DNA from: Willaertia magna
Lineage: Eukaryota; Heterolobosea; Eutetramitea; Acrasida; Naegleriidae
NCBI GenBank assembly: GCA_902984215.1
Contig: CADWAF010000708.1
Coordinates: forward strand, 1 to 15,496
DNA: 15,496 nucleotides
Direction of reading: 5' to 3'
How positions within the stretch are numbered: the first letter of the stretch is position 1; each line of letters begins with the position of its first letter. The notes under the pieces were generated by a model that was given only the letters and a program-made list of their open reading frames with translations, was not told where the DNA came from and did no database searches. The translations under genes were made by a program, and so were the position numbers. Below, one piece after another: positions 1 to 10,439 of this stretch.

Positions 1-10
1 ATCTGATAAT

Positions 11-370
11 ATGTTAAGTAAAGTTAAAAGTATTTTATTTATAAATAATACACCACAAAATTCATATTATTTATATGAGAATTTTATTCCACAAGATCAA
101 TATCAAGTTCTTTATGAAAGAGTAGAACATTCAATGAGAGAGTTCTTTATTAATACAAGTATGACAGTTTTTGAGAATAATAATTCAACAGAAGATACAA
201 GCTTTACAGTTAATGAAACGTATATGATTTCAAATGATTTTGCAATGAGTGCAATAAGAAATGGACAATATACTTTATTTTGTTTATTTTCTAGTACTGT
301 GCCAAGATATGAATTTTCTGAAATTACAAAAGAAATTTTACAAGTTATAATGAAAAAGAATGCAATTTAA
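11..370 (+). CDS. Small protein, possibly longin-fold (TRAPPC1/Bet5-like)
   Basis: A 119-residue protein starts at ATG 11 and ends at TAA 368-370. The frame stays open upstream to the window edge (codons TCT GAT AAT), so it could be the tail of a longer protein, but the start MLSKVKSILFINNT looks like a natural N-terminus with a first beta strand. The pattern strand, then a charged helix with LYERVEHSMREFF at about residues 34-46, then further strands, then a C-terminal amphipathic helix ending IMKKNAI, resembles longin proteins such as TRAPP subunits, sigma/zeta coat subunits or SNARE longins, which act in vesicle traffic. No catalytic motif or membrane segment is visible. The family assignment is by fold-like pattern only and is weak; that it is a real gene is likelier, because composition and codon use match the neighbouring genes. 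It is co-oriented with the transporter gene 346 bp downstream. Confidence 0.55.
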   Translation: MLSKVKSILFINNTPQNSYYLYENFIPQDQYQVLYERVEHSMREFFINTSMTVFENNNSTEDTSFTVNETYMISNDFAMSAIRNGQYTLFCLFSSTVPRYEFSEITKEILQVIMKKNAI

Positions 371-716
371 TAATTGGAAGTTGTTAAATAAAATAAAATC
401 TTTTAGTCGCTTTAAGTGGAATACTAGATGAGAATTATTCTAAAGCTTTATTTGGTGGAATATATATTCCGAGACTTTAAATACTTTACAAAGCGCAATT
501 TAGCTACATGTAAAAAGCTTTGAGTGTTCAACCCACAATTCCGTTGGGCAGTACAATTTACGGAGTTAAGAACAGTCTTACAGCGCCCCAAAAATCATTA
601 TCCACTTTTTTATGGGGCTGGTCACCTTTAAACTTTGGCTCTAATGTTGTACCAGGATCACTACCACCCAAATTTGAAAAAAAACAAGCGTTAGAGAAAG
701 AAAGGCATTCAACGAA
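371..716. other. Intergenic/5' leader upstream of the FNT gene, GC-raised island
   Basis: This stretch separates the first gene from the transporter. Positions 457-470 form a perfect 14-bp palindrome (GGAATATATATTCC). From about 490 the GC content rises to gene-like values, and the frame starting at TTG 520 is open to TGA 718-720, overlapping the FNT start codon; it has no ATG, so it is not a self-standing gene. Two potential RNA stems are visible: AATTCCGT (537-544) with ACGGAGTT (560-567), and CAGCGCCCCA with TGGGGCTG near 580-621. An A8 run at 677-684 sits where a one-base shift would join the 520 frame to the FNT frame. It is most simply a transcribed leader or promoter; an upstream exon remains possible. 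Confidence 0.4.
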
Positions 717-1941
717 ATGAAAGAAGATGTCGATAATAATGAATTACAGATAAAAACTACATGTACGAACGGTAATGGAATTTTAAATAACGAGATTGAG
801 ATTGTTGTGGAACAGTCTACAAAGGAAACTGAGCCGACTATTAAACAAAGCCAAGTGCCAACATCTATTGAAAGAACATCTGTGGGAAGTAAAAGAAAAA
901 GCACAAACAATGACAACATTGCACTTCTTCCAACAACAATAACTAACCCAACACCACAAACACACCGAGGACATAATACCCCTTCTCAAATAATAGATAT
1001 TTTAAAAGAAGAAGGAAAGAAAAAGTCAAGATTGACATTTGATCAAATCATTTTATTATCTTTATTAGCTGGATTTTTTAAAGGAATTGCTTGTACAGTA
1101 TCTTTATTTGTTGGTGGAAATGTACCACACGTTCAAAATGACAATCCCGGTTTACAAAAGTTGTTATTTGCAGCGTAAGTAACTTTTTAATTTATTTTTT
1201 AATTGAAACGTTTTTAGAGTTTTTCCAGTTGGTTTTATTTTAATAACACTATACAAAGCTGAACTGTTTACAGGAAACACTTTAGTTGTTTTGTTAGGTC
1301 TATTTCACAGAAAGAAATTTAGTTGGAAGAAACTTCTTTATGACTATTTACACTTTTCAAAGAATATGTTTTTATCTTATGTTTTTAATGTTTTAGGAGC
1401 TTTTGTAACTGGTTATTTATTTGTATATTTAACTCAACCTTGTTGTGACGCTAATTGGATAAGTTTTATTATAAACTATGCAGAAGGAAAAGTGAAAAAG
1501 ACTTTTGGTCAACAAATTCTATTGGGTATTATTTGTAATGCATTAGTGACAAGTGGTACCTATGCAGCATTAACATCTAATACAGCTGAAGGAAAGGCAA
1601 TACTTGTTTACGTACCAATCTTTAGTTTTGTTGCTTGTGGTTTTGAACATTCAATTGCCAATGCTTATTATATCCCATTAGGAATGTTGTACGGAGCTAA
1701 AGTTAGTGTTTATGACTTTTTAATTGTAAATTTACTGCCTGTAACAATAGGTAATATAATTGGTGGTAGTTTAGTTGTAGGCTGTATGATGTTTTATGTT
1801 TATGATATTCGTTTAAGATATAATAGATGGATTAGAAATGGAATTAAGAGGATGTGGAATTTTTGTAAATCAAAAAAGCAAAGTGAAAATAACAATACTA
1901 ACGAAGGAATAGAAATGATTGATTTAGAAAAACAACAATGA
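717..1941 (+). CDS. Formate/nitrite transporter (FNT/FocA family), one intron
   Basis: A channel for formate, nitrite, lactate or similar small monocarboxylates in a cell or organelle membrane. Joining 717-1174 to 1218-1941 gives 393 residues. Residues 1-105 are hydrophilic and rich in Ser, Thr, Asn and Lys, an extension absent from the compact bacterial proteins. The channel core follows: first helix FDQIILLSLLAGFFKG (108-123), the loop motif ELFTGNTL (168-175), IICNAL (257-262), the signature GFEHSIAN (294-301) with the central pore histidine H297, and NLLPVTIGNIIGG near 325-340. The FocA-family hallmarks E-L-F-T and G-F-E-H-S-x-A-N are intact, so the channel should work. The tail after 355 is basic and then polar. 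The start is the first ATG in frame; a stop lies upstream at 675-677. It converges with the ATPase gene. Substrate is not readable; formate export from fermentation is an inference. Confidence 0.93.
1175..1217 (+). other. Intron in the FNT gene (43 nt)
   Basis: The donor GTAAGT and acceptor TTTTTAG flank a T-rich 43-nt intron. Removing it joins the two open frames at a split alanine codon (GC|A) and restores the unbroken FNT core, running from KLLFAA straight into VFPVGF and then ELFTGN. Without splicing the frame ends two codons later at a stop. The protein continuity makes this call strong. Confidence 0.93.
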
Positions 1942-1962
1942 AATTATTTGCAACAGCTATAT

Positions 1963-4019
1963 TTATTTATACTTCTTAATTTGTTGTAATTCACAGAACT
2001 TGTCAGTTTGATAAAAATCAAGGTAATAAGAACTATTTTCTTCAATTACTGCTTGAGGAATAACCAAATACTCTTGATTATTACTATCTTCAGTTACAAT
2101 TACTCCCTTATTCACTCCAAGAACATTATCAGTAAATTTAAATCTTCCCAACTCAACTAAAAAGAAAAGAAATACAATAATGTAATATAAACATTTTACA
2201 ATAAGAGCTCACTAAAACATGCTTCTTTTGATTGCTTTACCATTTGGAAAAATCTAGAAACATTATTATCAAACCAAAGCTCAACCAAGGCATCATATAG
2301 AGAAGCAGCCCTTTGATAATTAACTTGTGTTTCATGAAGTACTGCGTGTCTGCAGTGAATGAACGCAATCTTGATTTTGGTAGTCAATGTTTCTTTTTTT
2401 TCCAACTTTTCTTGGATTCTATTCTCAGAGTCTATAGAATGTTTGATTCTTACAGCTAGTTTAACAACCTTTTCTTCGTCAACTCCATTTTCAATGCAAT
2501 GCGCTACCAATCTGTCCAAGCTGGCTTCTGCTTGACTACTAAGGAGTTTTTGGTTTTTTCTGATTCTAGATAACCTTTCCCCACAAACAAGAATACTATT
2601 AAGCATTACGGATTTACCAAAATTATTGTAGGAGTCAACGGCTTGAGAAATCTTTCTTTTTGTAAACTTTCCATCCAGTTCAACGTTGAAATTCAATGTG
2701 AGATACTCACAAAGTAGTGGGTCTCTTAACATATATTTGTTGTCAGATTTTACGAGGAAAAAGTGAGGGGAAAAGGAACTTGGAAATGGGGCATGGTTGA
2801 CCTCAGAAAAAAAAGTCATTTCTCCAAGTACAAGCAATTTCGCTAGGGGTATTTGCAGTGTACTTGTCAGTTCAGTTTCGATTTCCTTTTGGTACATCGT
2901 GAAGTACTGATAAACAAGACAGCCTAGTACTTCTTCCACAGGTTTGTCACCAATTTCTTTGGCAATGTAGTGTAATAATGCATGATGAATTCTTCCAAAA
3001 AATACCCACATTTTCTCTAACACGTTTCCTTTTGGCCATAATCCAATGTGTTGAAGAAATTTCTTTGTGTCTCGTTTTTGTTGTGGCGTACTCTCAAAAG
3101 GAAAAACACAACTTAATGCATTATTACTGTTTAGCAATGAGTTAGCTCCAGAAGACATCATTTTCAGAAACATTAGCTGGGAACTACCTGAAATTATACA
3201 TATTAAATTATGTTGCTCAGACAGTATTAAATGTTCCAAACACCCTACATGCTCTCCTGCGTACTGAAATTCATCTAACACCAATGTCAACAACACATCC
3301 TCGTTAATACTAAGGTAAAGCTGAATTCTCGTCATTAAGAGGTTTACATTATCAGAAATGGGAGAAAATATATCTGGGTCAATACTGCTCAAAATATAGA
3401 ATATCGTTTTTACTGGATGTTCATAACTTGCTATTGGAATTCTAACTACAGGTTTATATACGTAATTCATATTTCTTTTTTGTAGTTCTAAAGAAATATA
3501 ATAAGGCAGCACTTTTGTGGCAGCGGTTGTTTTGCCGCTTTTCGCGAAGCCCATCATATATATAAACTTCGTAAAACAATTCTCGGCATAAGCTTTTGCT
3601 ACCTTTTTGATTTCATTAATGTTATTTGAAATCATTAAATTATTAGTTTCGCAATTTATGTAAACTATGGCATCTTCTGTTAACCCTTCTAAATGTTCAA
3701 TTTCAATAGATTGACAGAATATACTAAGAAAATGTATTTTTTTAGTTATTTCTCTCAAGCTCTCTATATCTTCTGGTTCTCCACTAACCCCAAAATTATC
3801 CACAAACTCCTTAGTAGTCCCCTTAAATTTTGCCATAGATCTAAGAAATATTTCGCCGTAATTTTTCTTTTTAAATTTCTCTTGTATTTCGTTTCCACAT
3901 TTTCTTTCTACTTCCTCTAAAACAAGAGGAAAATTGCTTAGTTTAATTTTTTTTGTGGTGGCCATATACTTGTACATTTTTTCGTGTTTGTAGACCTTCT
4001 TTGAATTCTTTTTGTTCAT
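1963..4019 (-). CDS. P-loop ATPase with DEFQ Walker B (archaeal-ATPase/STAND-like), two exons
   Basis: Joining 4019-2213 to 2156-1963 gives 666 residues. Walker A is GFAKSGKTT (157-165, K163), Walker B is LLTLVLDEFQYA (243-254, D249 E250), a sensor-1-like strand IISGSS follows at 275-280, and LRDPLL at 431-436 resembles the helical-lid motif of DEXQ ATPases. This order is typical of the archaeal-ATPase (ATPase_2/AAA-like) group and recalls the NTPase part of eukaryotic Crinkler and RHS-type proteins, which often spread with transposons. Residues 460-600 are helical and charged; I see no nuclease or transposase motif in the C-terminal part. The start at 4019 is the first ATG after a stop at 4040-4038; a signal-peptide ORF from 4140 may supply a different N-terminus. 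A second near-identical copy begins at the right window edge, so the gene is multicopy. The biological role is unknown. Confidence 0.8.
2157..2212 (-). other. Intron in the ATPase gene (56 nt)
   Basis: On the minus strand the donor GTGAGC begins at 2212, five codons before the unspliced stop, and the acceptor, preceded by the pyrimidine run TTTCTTTTCTTTTTAG, ends at 2157. Splicing completes a split codon (A|TT, Ile) in phase 1 and connects the 602-codon body to a 63-codon open frame that otherwise has no ATG. Donor, tract, acceptor and phase all agree. An unspliced transcript would end after 607 residues. Confidence 0.82.
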
Positions 4020-4140
4020 TATCTTGATTGTTGTGATTCACATCGTTTATTATCACATTTAGTAGACCAGAGTTAAGACCTCCTAATTCAATGCTAAAGG
4101 CTAAACAAACAATTAATATATTTGGTAATATATTCAACAT
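3943..4140 (-). other. Overlapping ORF with signal-peptide-like start; possible true first exon of the ATPase
   Basis: A 65-codon frame starts at ATG 4140 and overlaps the first 77 bases of the ATPase ORF in another frame. Its N-terminus MLNILPNILIVCLAFSI is a good hydrophobic signal-peptide or anchor segment; the remainder is Asn, Glu and Lys rich. Gene-like GC content runs to about 4140 and then drops sharply, suggesting that coding sequence begins there. A possible intron from GTCTAC (3995) to CTCTTGTTTTAG (ending 3917), 79 nt, would join residue 48 of this frame to Glu35 of the ATPase in phase, giving about 680 residues. The donor is poor compared with the two clear introns here, so an upstream ORF or a frameshift remains possible. 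Confidence 0.35.
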
Positions 4141-5087
4141 AGAGTTTACAAAGTGAAAAGAAAAAAAAGATTGTAAGTAGCAAGTAATTATTTATTATAA
4201 ATACAATTAATAAATCTATCTTTAGTAATAGTTTAAATTAATAAAAATGTTTCATTCTTCATGAAATGTTTAACGTTAAATGTTTTAATTGAAATAATAA
4301 GTTTTATTTTTAGTATAATATGCTTTCTCTAAAGGAAACATTATAAAATTGTAATTTTACTTAAATAAATATTATTAAATTTAAATAAAAACCTGTTTTT
4401 TCAATAGTAAATTTTAAATATTTATTTTAATATTTTTCAATAATAATAATAAACTCTAAATATTTATTCTAATAATTTTTAGCAAGTTTTAAATGTTTTA
4501 TTAAGTATTTTTAATATATTTAGTATATCTTAATAGATTTTAAATATTTTATTAGATATTTTTAATATATCTAATATTTTATTAGATTATTTATTTTTAT
4601 TTATAATGATATATTAATAATTATTTAATTATTATTAATCAATTTTTATTATTACTTAAGTTTTGATTATAAATAAATATTTTATATTCTATAATATAAT
4701 TTCTTTTTAATTTTTTTTTAACAAAATATAAAAAAATATATCAAATATTAATATTAAGGTAGGTTAAAGTAGGTTAAAAAAAAATTTTATTAAAGTTAAA
4801 ACTTTTTTTTAATTAAAAAAAATAAAAAATAATATTTCAAAAATTTATAATTTAAAATTCACAAAAAGTAAATAAATAGATTTAAATTATTATAAAAGAA
4901 TTATATTTGATTTAAATTTATTATTTATGATAATATTTGTAATTATGATATTTATAATATAAAGAAAATATAATATATAAAAATAAATTTTTTTTTTATT
5001 TATTAATTATAACAAAAACAGAGTTATTAAAGAATTATTAAATATAAAAATTTAAATTTAATTAAATTTAATAAAATTTTTTTCTAA

Positions 5088-5396
5088 AAAAATAAAACAA
5101 AGTCTAATTTTATTAAAAATTTAAAATAAAAAGCTTTAATAATTAATAATAAAAATAAAAATAGTAACAATAAAAAAAATGAAAATACTTTAATATTTAA
5201 AATTTTTTTTATTAAATATATAAAAGTTTTATCTAAGAATATATAATTAATTAAAATAACTATTAGTTTAAATAATAAATTAATTTTTAATGGATTAGAT
5301 AGGAATGATAATAAAAAGATTATATAATAATATAATAAAATATTTTTAACATTAATTTTTTTATCTTTATTTATTTGTTTTTTTTGTTTTTTTTAA
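5088..5396 (+). pseudogene. Weak coding relic
   Basis: One frame runs 102 codons with four internal TAA codons before a final TAA, where random sequence of this composition would give roughly eleven. It includes ISLNNKLIFNGLDRNDNKK and ends in a hydrophobic segment near FLSLFICFFCFF. Family unknown. On its own this is near chance level; it is listed because stronger relics lie in the same block. Confidence 0.15.
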
Positions 5397-6652
5397 AAAT
5401 ATTATAAAAACGTGAATTGTTTTAATTATAATAAATTATTCACTAAACAATATTACTTTATTTTTTTAAATTTTTTAAATTCCTGTTTCAATTAAAGTTT
5501 TAAATTAAAAATAAATTTTTTGTAAATAATTTTAAAAAATTAATAATCTCCTTTAAAAATGATTAATCTTTAATTATAATTTTTCTAACTTTATTTTATA
5601 TAAGTTAACTTTTAATAAAATATTATAAAAGTTATTGTTTTTTTGAATGATATATTAAAGTTAAATTAATATAATATACTATAATTTATTAAAATATTAT
5701 AAATATACTAATAATTAACAATAATTAAGTTTAGTATTAAATTGATATAGTTATTTTATATAATTAAATTATTAAATTAAATATTAATAAAATCAATTAA
5801 TCTTTAATTTATTTAAATGAGGTTGGAATATAATTATTAATATTAAAAATCTATTAAAGTTTAAAAAATTAACTGTATTATTAATAAAATTATTAGTAAA
5901 GTAAGTTTTAAATTATTTTTTATAATTCTATTTTTTAAAAGCATTTTCAAAAAAAATAAATAAATAAAAGTTTAAAACTAATAAAATAAATAATTTATTT
6001 TTTTATAAAAAAAATAATTTTTAAATATATAAAACAAATATTAATAAGTAGTCAAATTAATTTTTAAAAATTAAGAAAACTATAAATTTATATAATTTTT
6101 TATTTATTAAAAATAATAAAGTCTTTAATTATTTTTTTTTAAAAAATTATTAAATATAATATATTGTAAATTATTAATTTATTTATATTCAATAAAAATA
6201 AATTAAATATTAATATAATTTATACACTAAATAAATTTAATATAAAAATAAAAAGAAAAAATATTTTATTTTTAGGTACTTTATATATTTTTTAAAATAA
6301 AATATTTTTTATAAACACACTATTTTAATCAACATTTATCTTATAATTAAAATTTTTTAAATTCATATAATTTTTTATATAAAAAAATAAATTTTTTAAT
6401 ATAAAAAACAAATAATTACCTTTTTAGGTAATAATAAAAAAAAGAAATAAAAATTAAATAAAAAAAATTATTACAATAATATATAAAAAAAACTTTCTCA
6501 TCATTCACCAACTAACCTAAACTAATTACTTACTTTATAATTTTTATTCGTTCACTTTTTTTTTTAATATTTATAACTCTTTAATTAAAATTTTTATTTT
6601 TTTTCTTAAATAAAAAACCTTTTTTTCTAAATTCATCTCATTTCATTCTTCA

Positions 6653-7050
6653 TCATCCTCTTTTTTTTTCACTATCCTCTTCTTTTTCACTACTAATCAA
6701 TTAAAGATCTTTCTTATTCAAATTTTTAATAATAATTGTCTCATTTTCTTTTATTTTATTTTCTTTAAATAAACTAACATTATAATTAAATATTTTTATA
6801 TCTAATAACTTATTATTTTTTAATTATTCTATAATTTCTTCATCTTTCTATTCCATAATACAATTTTCAACTATAGTTCTACTTATTTTATTATTATACT
6901 TTTAATAACTACTTTCTTTTTTTATTAATATAATTCTTAAGTTTAATCTTTTTAATAATGTTTTTAATTATTTTTATAAAGTCTAATTTTTTAATATACT
7001 AACTTACAATATCTATAATAGTTTCACCATTAATTTTATTATATAAACTC
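6653..7050 (-). pseudogene. Broken Lys/Glu-rich coding relic
   Basis: Two consecutive minus-strand stretches in different frames read as protein. The first (about 7050-6900) includes INGETIIDIVS and YIKKLDFIKIIKNIIKK, with stops at two places. The second (6898-6653) includes KISRTIVENCIME, LLDIKIFNYNVSLFKEN and LISSEKEEDSEKK, with three internal stops (TAG, TAA, TAA). The charge pattern suggests helices and possibly a DNA-binding region, but nothing is recognisable. One frame change between the parts and repeated stops mean it cannot be expressed whole. Confidence 0.3.
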
Positions 7051-7211
7051 TATAAACTCAAATTGTATTTCTTTTTTTTCTTTTTTAGTATTTCTTTTTT
7101 TTATTTACCTCACTCAATCTTTTTTTCTTTACAAAAACTTTTTTTTTCTTTATTCATTGTTTTTCAATTTTTTTATTTTTAATCTTCTTTTTTTCCAAAA
7201 CCTTAATATAA

Positions 7212-7551
7212 TATTTTTCAATATTATGTATATTTTGTAAAGTGTTTGGTTTTGGTAATATATTTAGAATATTTGAAATTATTATATGTATTAATATGAA
7301 AAAAATTTGCAGTTTTTTTTTAGTAATAAATAATAAATTTATTGTAACTAAGCGTTTTAGTAAGAGTTTTGTTTGAGTTAGGTTTGTAAAAGATGATATT
7401 ATTTATTTTTTTTATAAATCCAATAACTTAAATTAAAATTATTTCTGTTAGTTCTGTTTTTTCTTTTTATTTGAATGTTATCTTAATTATTTTTTAAGTT
7501 TGAATAATAATTTAATAAAAAATAGTTTTGACATTAAATTTTATTGATAAA
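7212..7551 (+). pseudogene. Broken hydrophobic coding relic
   Basis: The frame is open for 54 codons (7212-7373), includes INMKKICSFFLVINNKF and VTKRFSKSFV with an ATG at 7296, and continues after TGA 7374-7376 through VRFVKDDIIYFFYKSNN and further Phe-rich sequence, with TAA and TAG interruptions. G and C occur where Cys, Gly, Arg and Val codons need them, unlike the surrounding DNA. No family is recognisable. It lies head to head with the relic at 6653-7050. Confidence 0.25.
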
Positions 7552-8492
7552 TAAGTAATATAAAAATATTTTAATATTTATTATAAAAACCAATAACACT
7601 ACTAATTTAATAATTACATAATAATATTAATTTATTTCAACATATACATCCTTTAGTGATACATTTTTAAACTTTTTAATATATACATTATTCAATAATG
7701 TATTCTTAAATTTTTTTTATTTAATTATTACAAATATCTATATATTCAATTACAAAAACATTATAAATAGATACTACAACAATCTATTTCATAAGTACAT
7801 AATAAAAATTAAAATAATACTATCAGTTCCGCTAATAATAATAGTTTAAATGAAATAAAATCTTAATAAACTACACTAAATAATTTCTTTGCACTAATTT
7901 TTTTAATTTTTAAACAATTTTAATTATTTACAATATTTTTTATTCTAAATCAATCATTCACAAAATCTTCATTACAAATAATTACAATTACAAACAATTT
8001 TACTATAAACATAAATTAAAGTTCATTAAATATAATGTAAAGAAATATTTTAAATATATATAAATTATATATATTAACTTTACAAGTAAACTAAAAAAAG
8101 TTTAAATTTTATAATAAAAACTATTTTATTTCTTAAATAATATTCAATAATAAAGAAATTAAACTAAAAAATAATATAGTTATATAGTGATAGATCTTAA
8201 AGATTTAAAAATTAGTATTTTTATAACATTTTTAACTACATTAAATAATAAAACACCAATATATTACAAATTCAAATAAAATTCCAATACACAGTACAAT
8301 TTTCTAAATATTTGTAAAACATTATGTTGAATAAGATTATTTAATTTAAAAAATTATTTTATTTTAAATAATGCTTTTATTTATAATATTTATACTACTT
8401 TTGGAAAGCTATATGATTTATTAATAAAAATAAAAGTTTGTTTAATTTATTTATTAAAATATAGTATACTTTTTTAACACTAACACTTCTTT

Positions 8493-8553
8493 AACAAAGA
8501 CCCCTTTTTAATTCTCATTTTATTATTTAATAAAAAATTAAAACGTCTTTGTT
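8493..8553. repeat. 9-bp inverted repeat with GC-raised arms
   Basis: AACAAAGAC at 8493-8501 is perfectly complementary to GTCTTTGTT at 8545-8553, with a 43-nt loop that includes CCCC next to the left arm. It is one of the few spots with clustered G/C in this part of the block. It may be a relic hairpin; no function is evident. Confidence 0.3.
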
Positions 8554-9255
8554 TTGTTTAGTATTTATTTTTTTTAATAATTAAATTTTTATTAATAAAT
8601 TATTAAAATTTTTGATAATCTATTAAATATAGTAATGTTAGCTTTAATTTTTTTAATAATATACTCAAAAAAATAGTTTATTAAAAGTATAAAAAAAAGT
8701 ATATAAACTTAAAAAGTTTTTATTATATTTTTTAACAATCAAAACAAATAAACATATCTTTTAATTACTTAACAAAATAAAAAACTTTAAATCTAAGAGT
8801 TTATTTTTTTGTATTTAAATTTAGTTAAAATTTAAAATTCTTTACAATAACAACTCAATAAACTTTAATTTTAACTTTTTAAAAAAAAGGTTTCAAAGAT
8901 TTAATTTTTATAAAATAAACAAAAAACTGTAAACATTTTATTGTTATATAAAATTCATATGTTTTTACTATAAAAATTAAATAAAAATTTTACTATAAAA
9001 AATATATACATTTATATTTCAACCAAAATATATTTTAACCAAACAACTTTAATAATATAGAATTACCAAGTTTTTTAAATAAAACTAACAATAATAATAA
9101 CAATTTATTATTATGTATCACATTTTATTTTATTTAAAAATACTGAACTTCTTTTAATTAATAATTTACATACTAACCATATTTATAATTATTATACTTA
9201 TATTAATTATATAAAATATAAAAAATAAAATGTTAATAATATTTGTATATTATAA

Positions 9256-9861
9256 AAAGGTTTTATATTTATTAATTATAATGAAGATTTAATTTTATTA
9301 TTTATTTGTGATTATACTAATAATATATATATTGTTTGAGGCTAAGAAATGAAATTATTAGAAATGTTAATTGAAATATTTTAAAAAGTAAGTTTTTTTA
9401 TTTTAATTATTTAATTCTATGTCAAATATATTACTTATTATAAAAAGTTACATTGAAAATAAATTAAAACAATATAAATATATTGTTTTTCAATTTAAAA
9501 AAGAGTTGGATAATGAATTTATTAAAGTTTTTTTGATAGATTTATTAAAAATTATAAAAAATTAAAATTTACAATTAATGGTGAAAATATAAGTAAATTT
9601 TAAAAACTTACAATTTCCAGTATTATTTTATAATAATTCTTTATGTATGAAGCCAGTTTTAAAAGAATTATGTCAGTTAAAGATTTAATTTTAAAGTATA
9701 ACTTTGATTATACTTTTAAAAATAATCTTAATAAAATAAAATACATTTATTCAGAATATTATATTAAAAGATTTATTAATAATATAAATAATTTATCACT
9801 TGATAAACAGTTTAAACTTCAATTAAATAATAATTTAATAAAAATAATTTATTATTTATAA
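9256..9861 (+). pseudogene. Coding relic in three frame segments
   Basis: Three successive plus-strand segments read as protein. Segment 9256-9384 contains GFIFINYNEDLILLFICDYT and then EMKLLEMLIEIF, with TGA 9337 and TAA 9343 inside. Segment 9419-9688 starts at an ATG, reads KKELDNEFIKVFLIDLLKII and later FPVLFYNNSLCMKPVLKELC, with TAA at 9563 and 9590. Segment 9643-9861 is open for 72 codons and would follow by a one-base shift near 9680, where LKELCQLK passes into VKDLILKYNFDYTF. A GTAAGT after the first segment (9388) could be an old splice donor. The style (charged helices, aromatic strands) would suit a transposase or polymerase-like protein, but no catalytic motif can be named. Confidence 0.4.
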
Positions 9862-9909
9862 AACATACTTTTTTTTAAACTTATATACAATAAAATATCA
9901 TATTTTTTA

Positions 9910-10110
9910 TTAAATAAAAAATTTTTTTTATTGTAACATTAGTTTTAAATATTTTTTAGTTGAATTTTTTTCTTTTTTATTTTTTTATTCTTCTTCTTCA
10001 ACAAACTTCTCCTTTCTATCTAACATGAAAGTTTTAAATAATTTTTTTAATATTCTGTTACAATTTATAATTTTTATAATTATTTTGTAAATATTTATTA
10101 TTATTTTATT
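9910..10110 (-). pseudogene. Short basic/acidic coding relic
   Basis: The frame is open from 10110 to a TAA at 9987-9985 and continues past it to TAA 9930 and TAA 9912. It reads INCNRILKKLFKTF, then MLDRKEKFVEEEE with an ATG at 10026, then KNKKEKNSTKKYLKLMLQ. The preceding relic on the plus strand ends only 48 bp away, so the two converge. Function unknown; the sequence is helical and charged. Confidence 0.3.
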
Positions 10111-10210
10111 TTAATTACCTTTAAAAGTGATAACTAAAAGTTTAAACTTTTTTAATTTTTTATTTTTGTACTCAATTTAAATACAATAATCGTTAAATCT
10201 ATTATTATAA

Positions 10211-10439
10211 TTAAATTACAATAAAATTAATGAACTTTTAAGTGAGGTTTTATATTATATTAAAATACTACTATCTTTTAATTCAACACTCAAAAAACTT
10301 ATATATAAATCTACCATTAATAAAGTACCTTTATAAAAGTAATTATATTAAAATTAAGATAAAAATTTTATTTGGAAGCTCATTTTTAAAATATTATCAT
10401 TTATGTTCAGTAAAAAATAAAATTATCATTTTTTTATAA
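10211..10439 (+). pseudogene. Coding relic with a frame change
   Basis: One frame (10211-10336) is open for 41 codons and reads INELLSEVLYYIKILLSF and then STLKKLIYKSTINKVPL before TAA. A second overlapping frame (10242-10439) is open for 65 codons, and its later half includes ILFGSSFLKYYHLCSVKNK. The best composite uses the first frame to about 10330 and the second afterwards, which implies an old indel. There is no ATG start; the second frame begins at GTG. No family recognised. Confidence 0.3.

Noticed and set aside
490..600. tRNA-like element suggested by GTTCAACCC
   Set aside because: No acceptor, D or anticodon stem could be built around it.
641..919. Minus-strand 92-codon ORF with hydrophobic start
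   Set aside because: It is antisense to the FNT N-terminal exon, whose frame is confirmed by the splice-joined channel core.
783..989. Minus-strand 68-codon ORF
   Set aside because: Shadow of the FNT exon on the other strand, with no independent support.
3067..3920. Two plus-strand ORFs (3067-3267 and 3693-3920)
   Set aside because: Both are antisense to the ATPase body, which carries intact Walker motifs.
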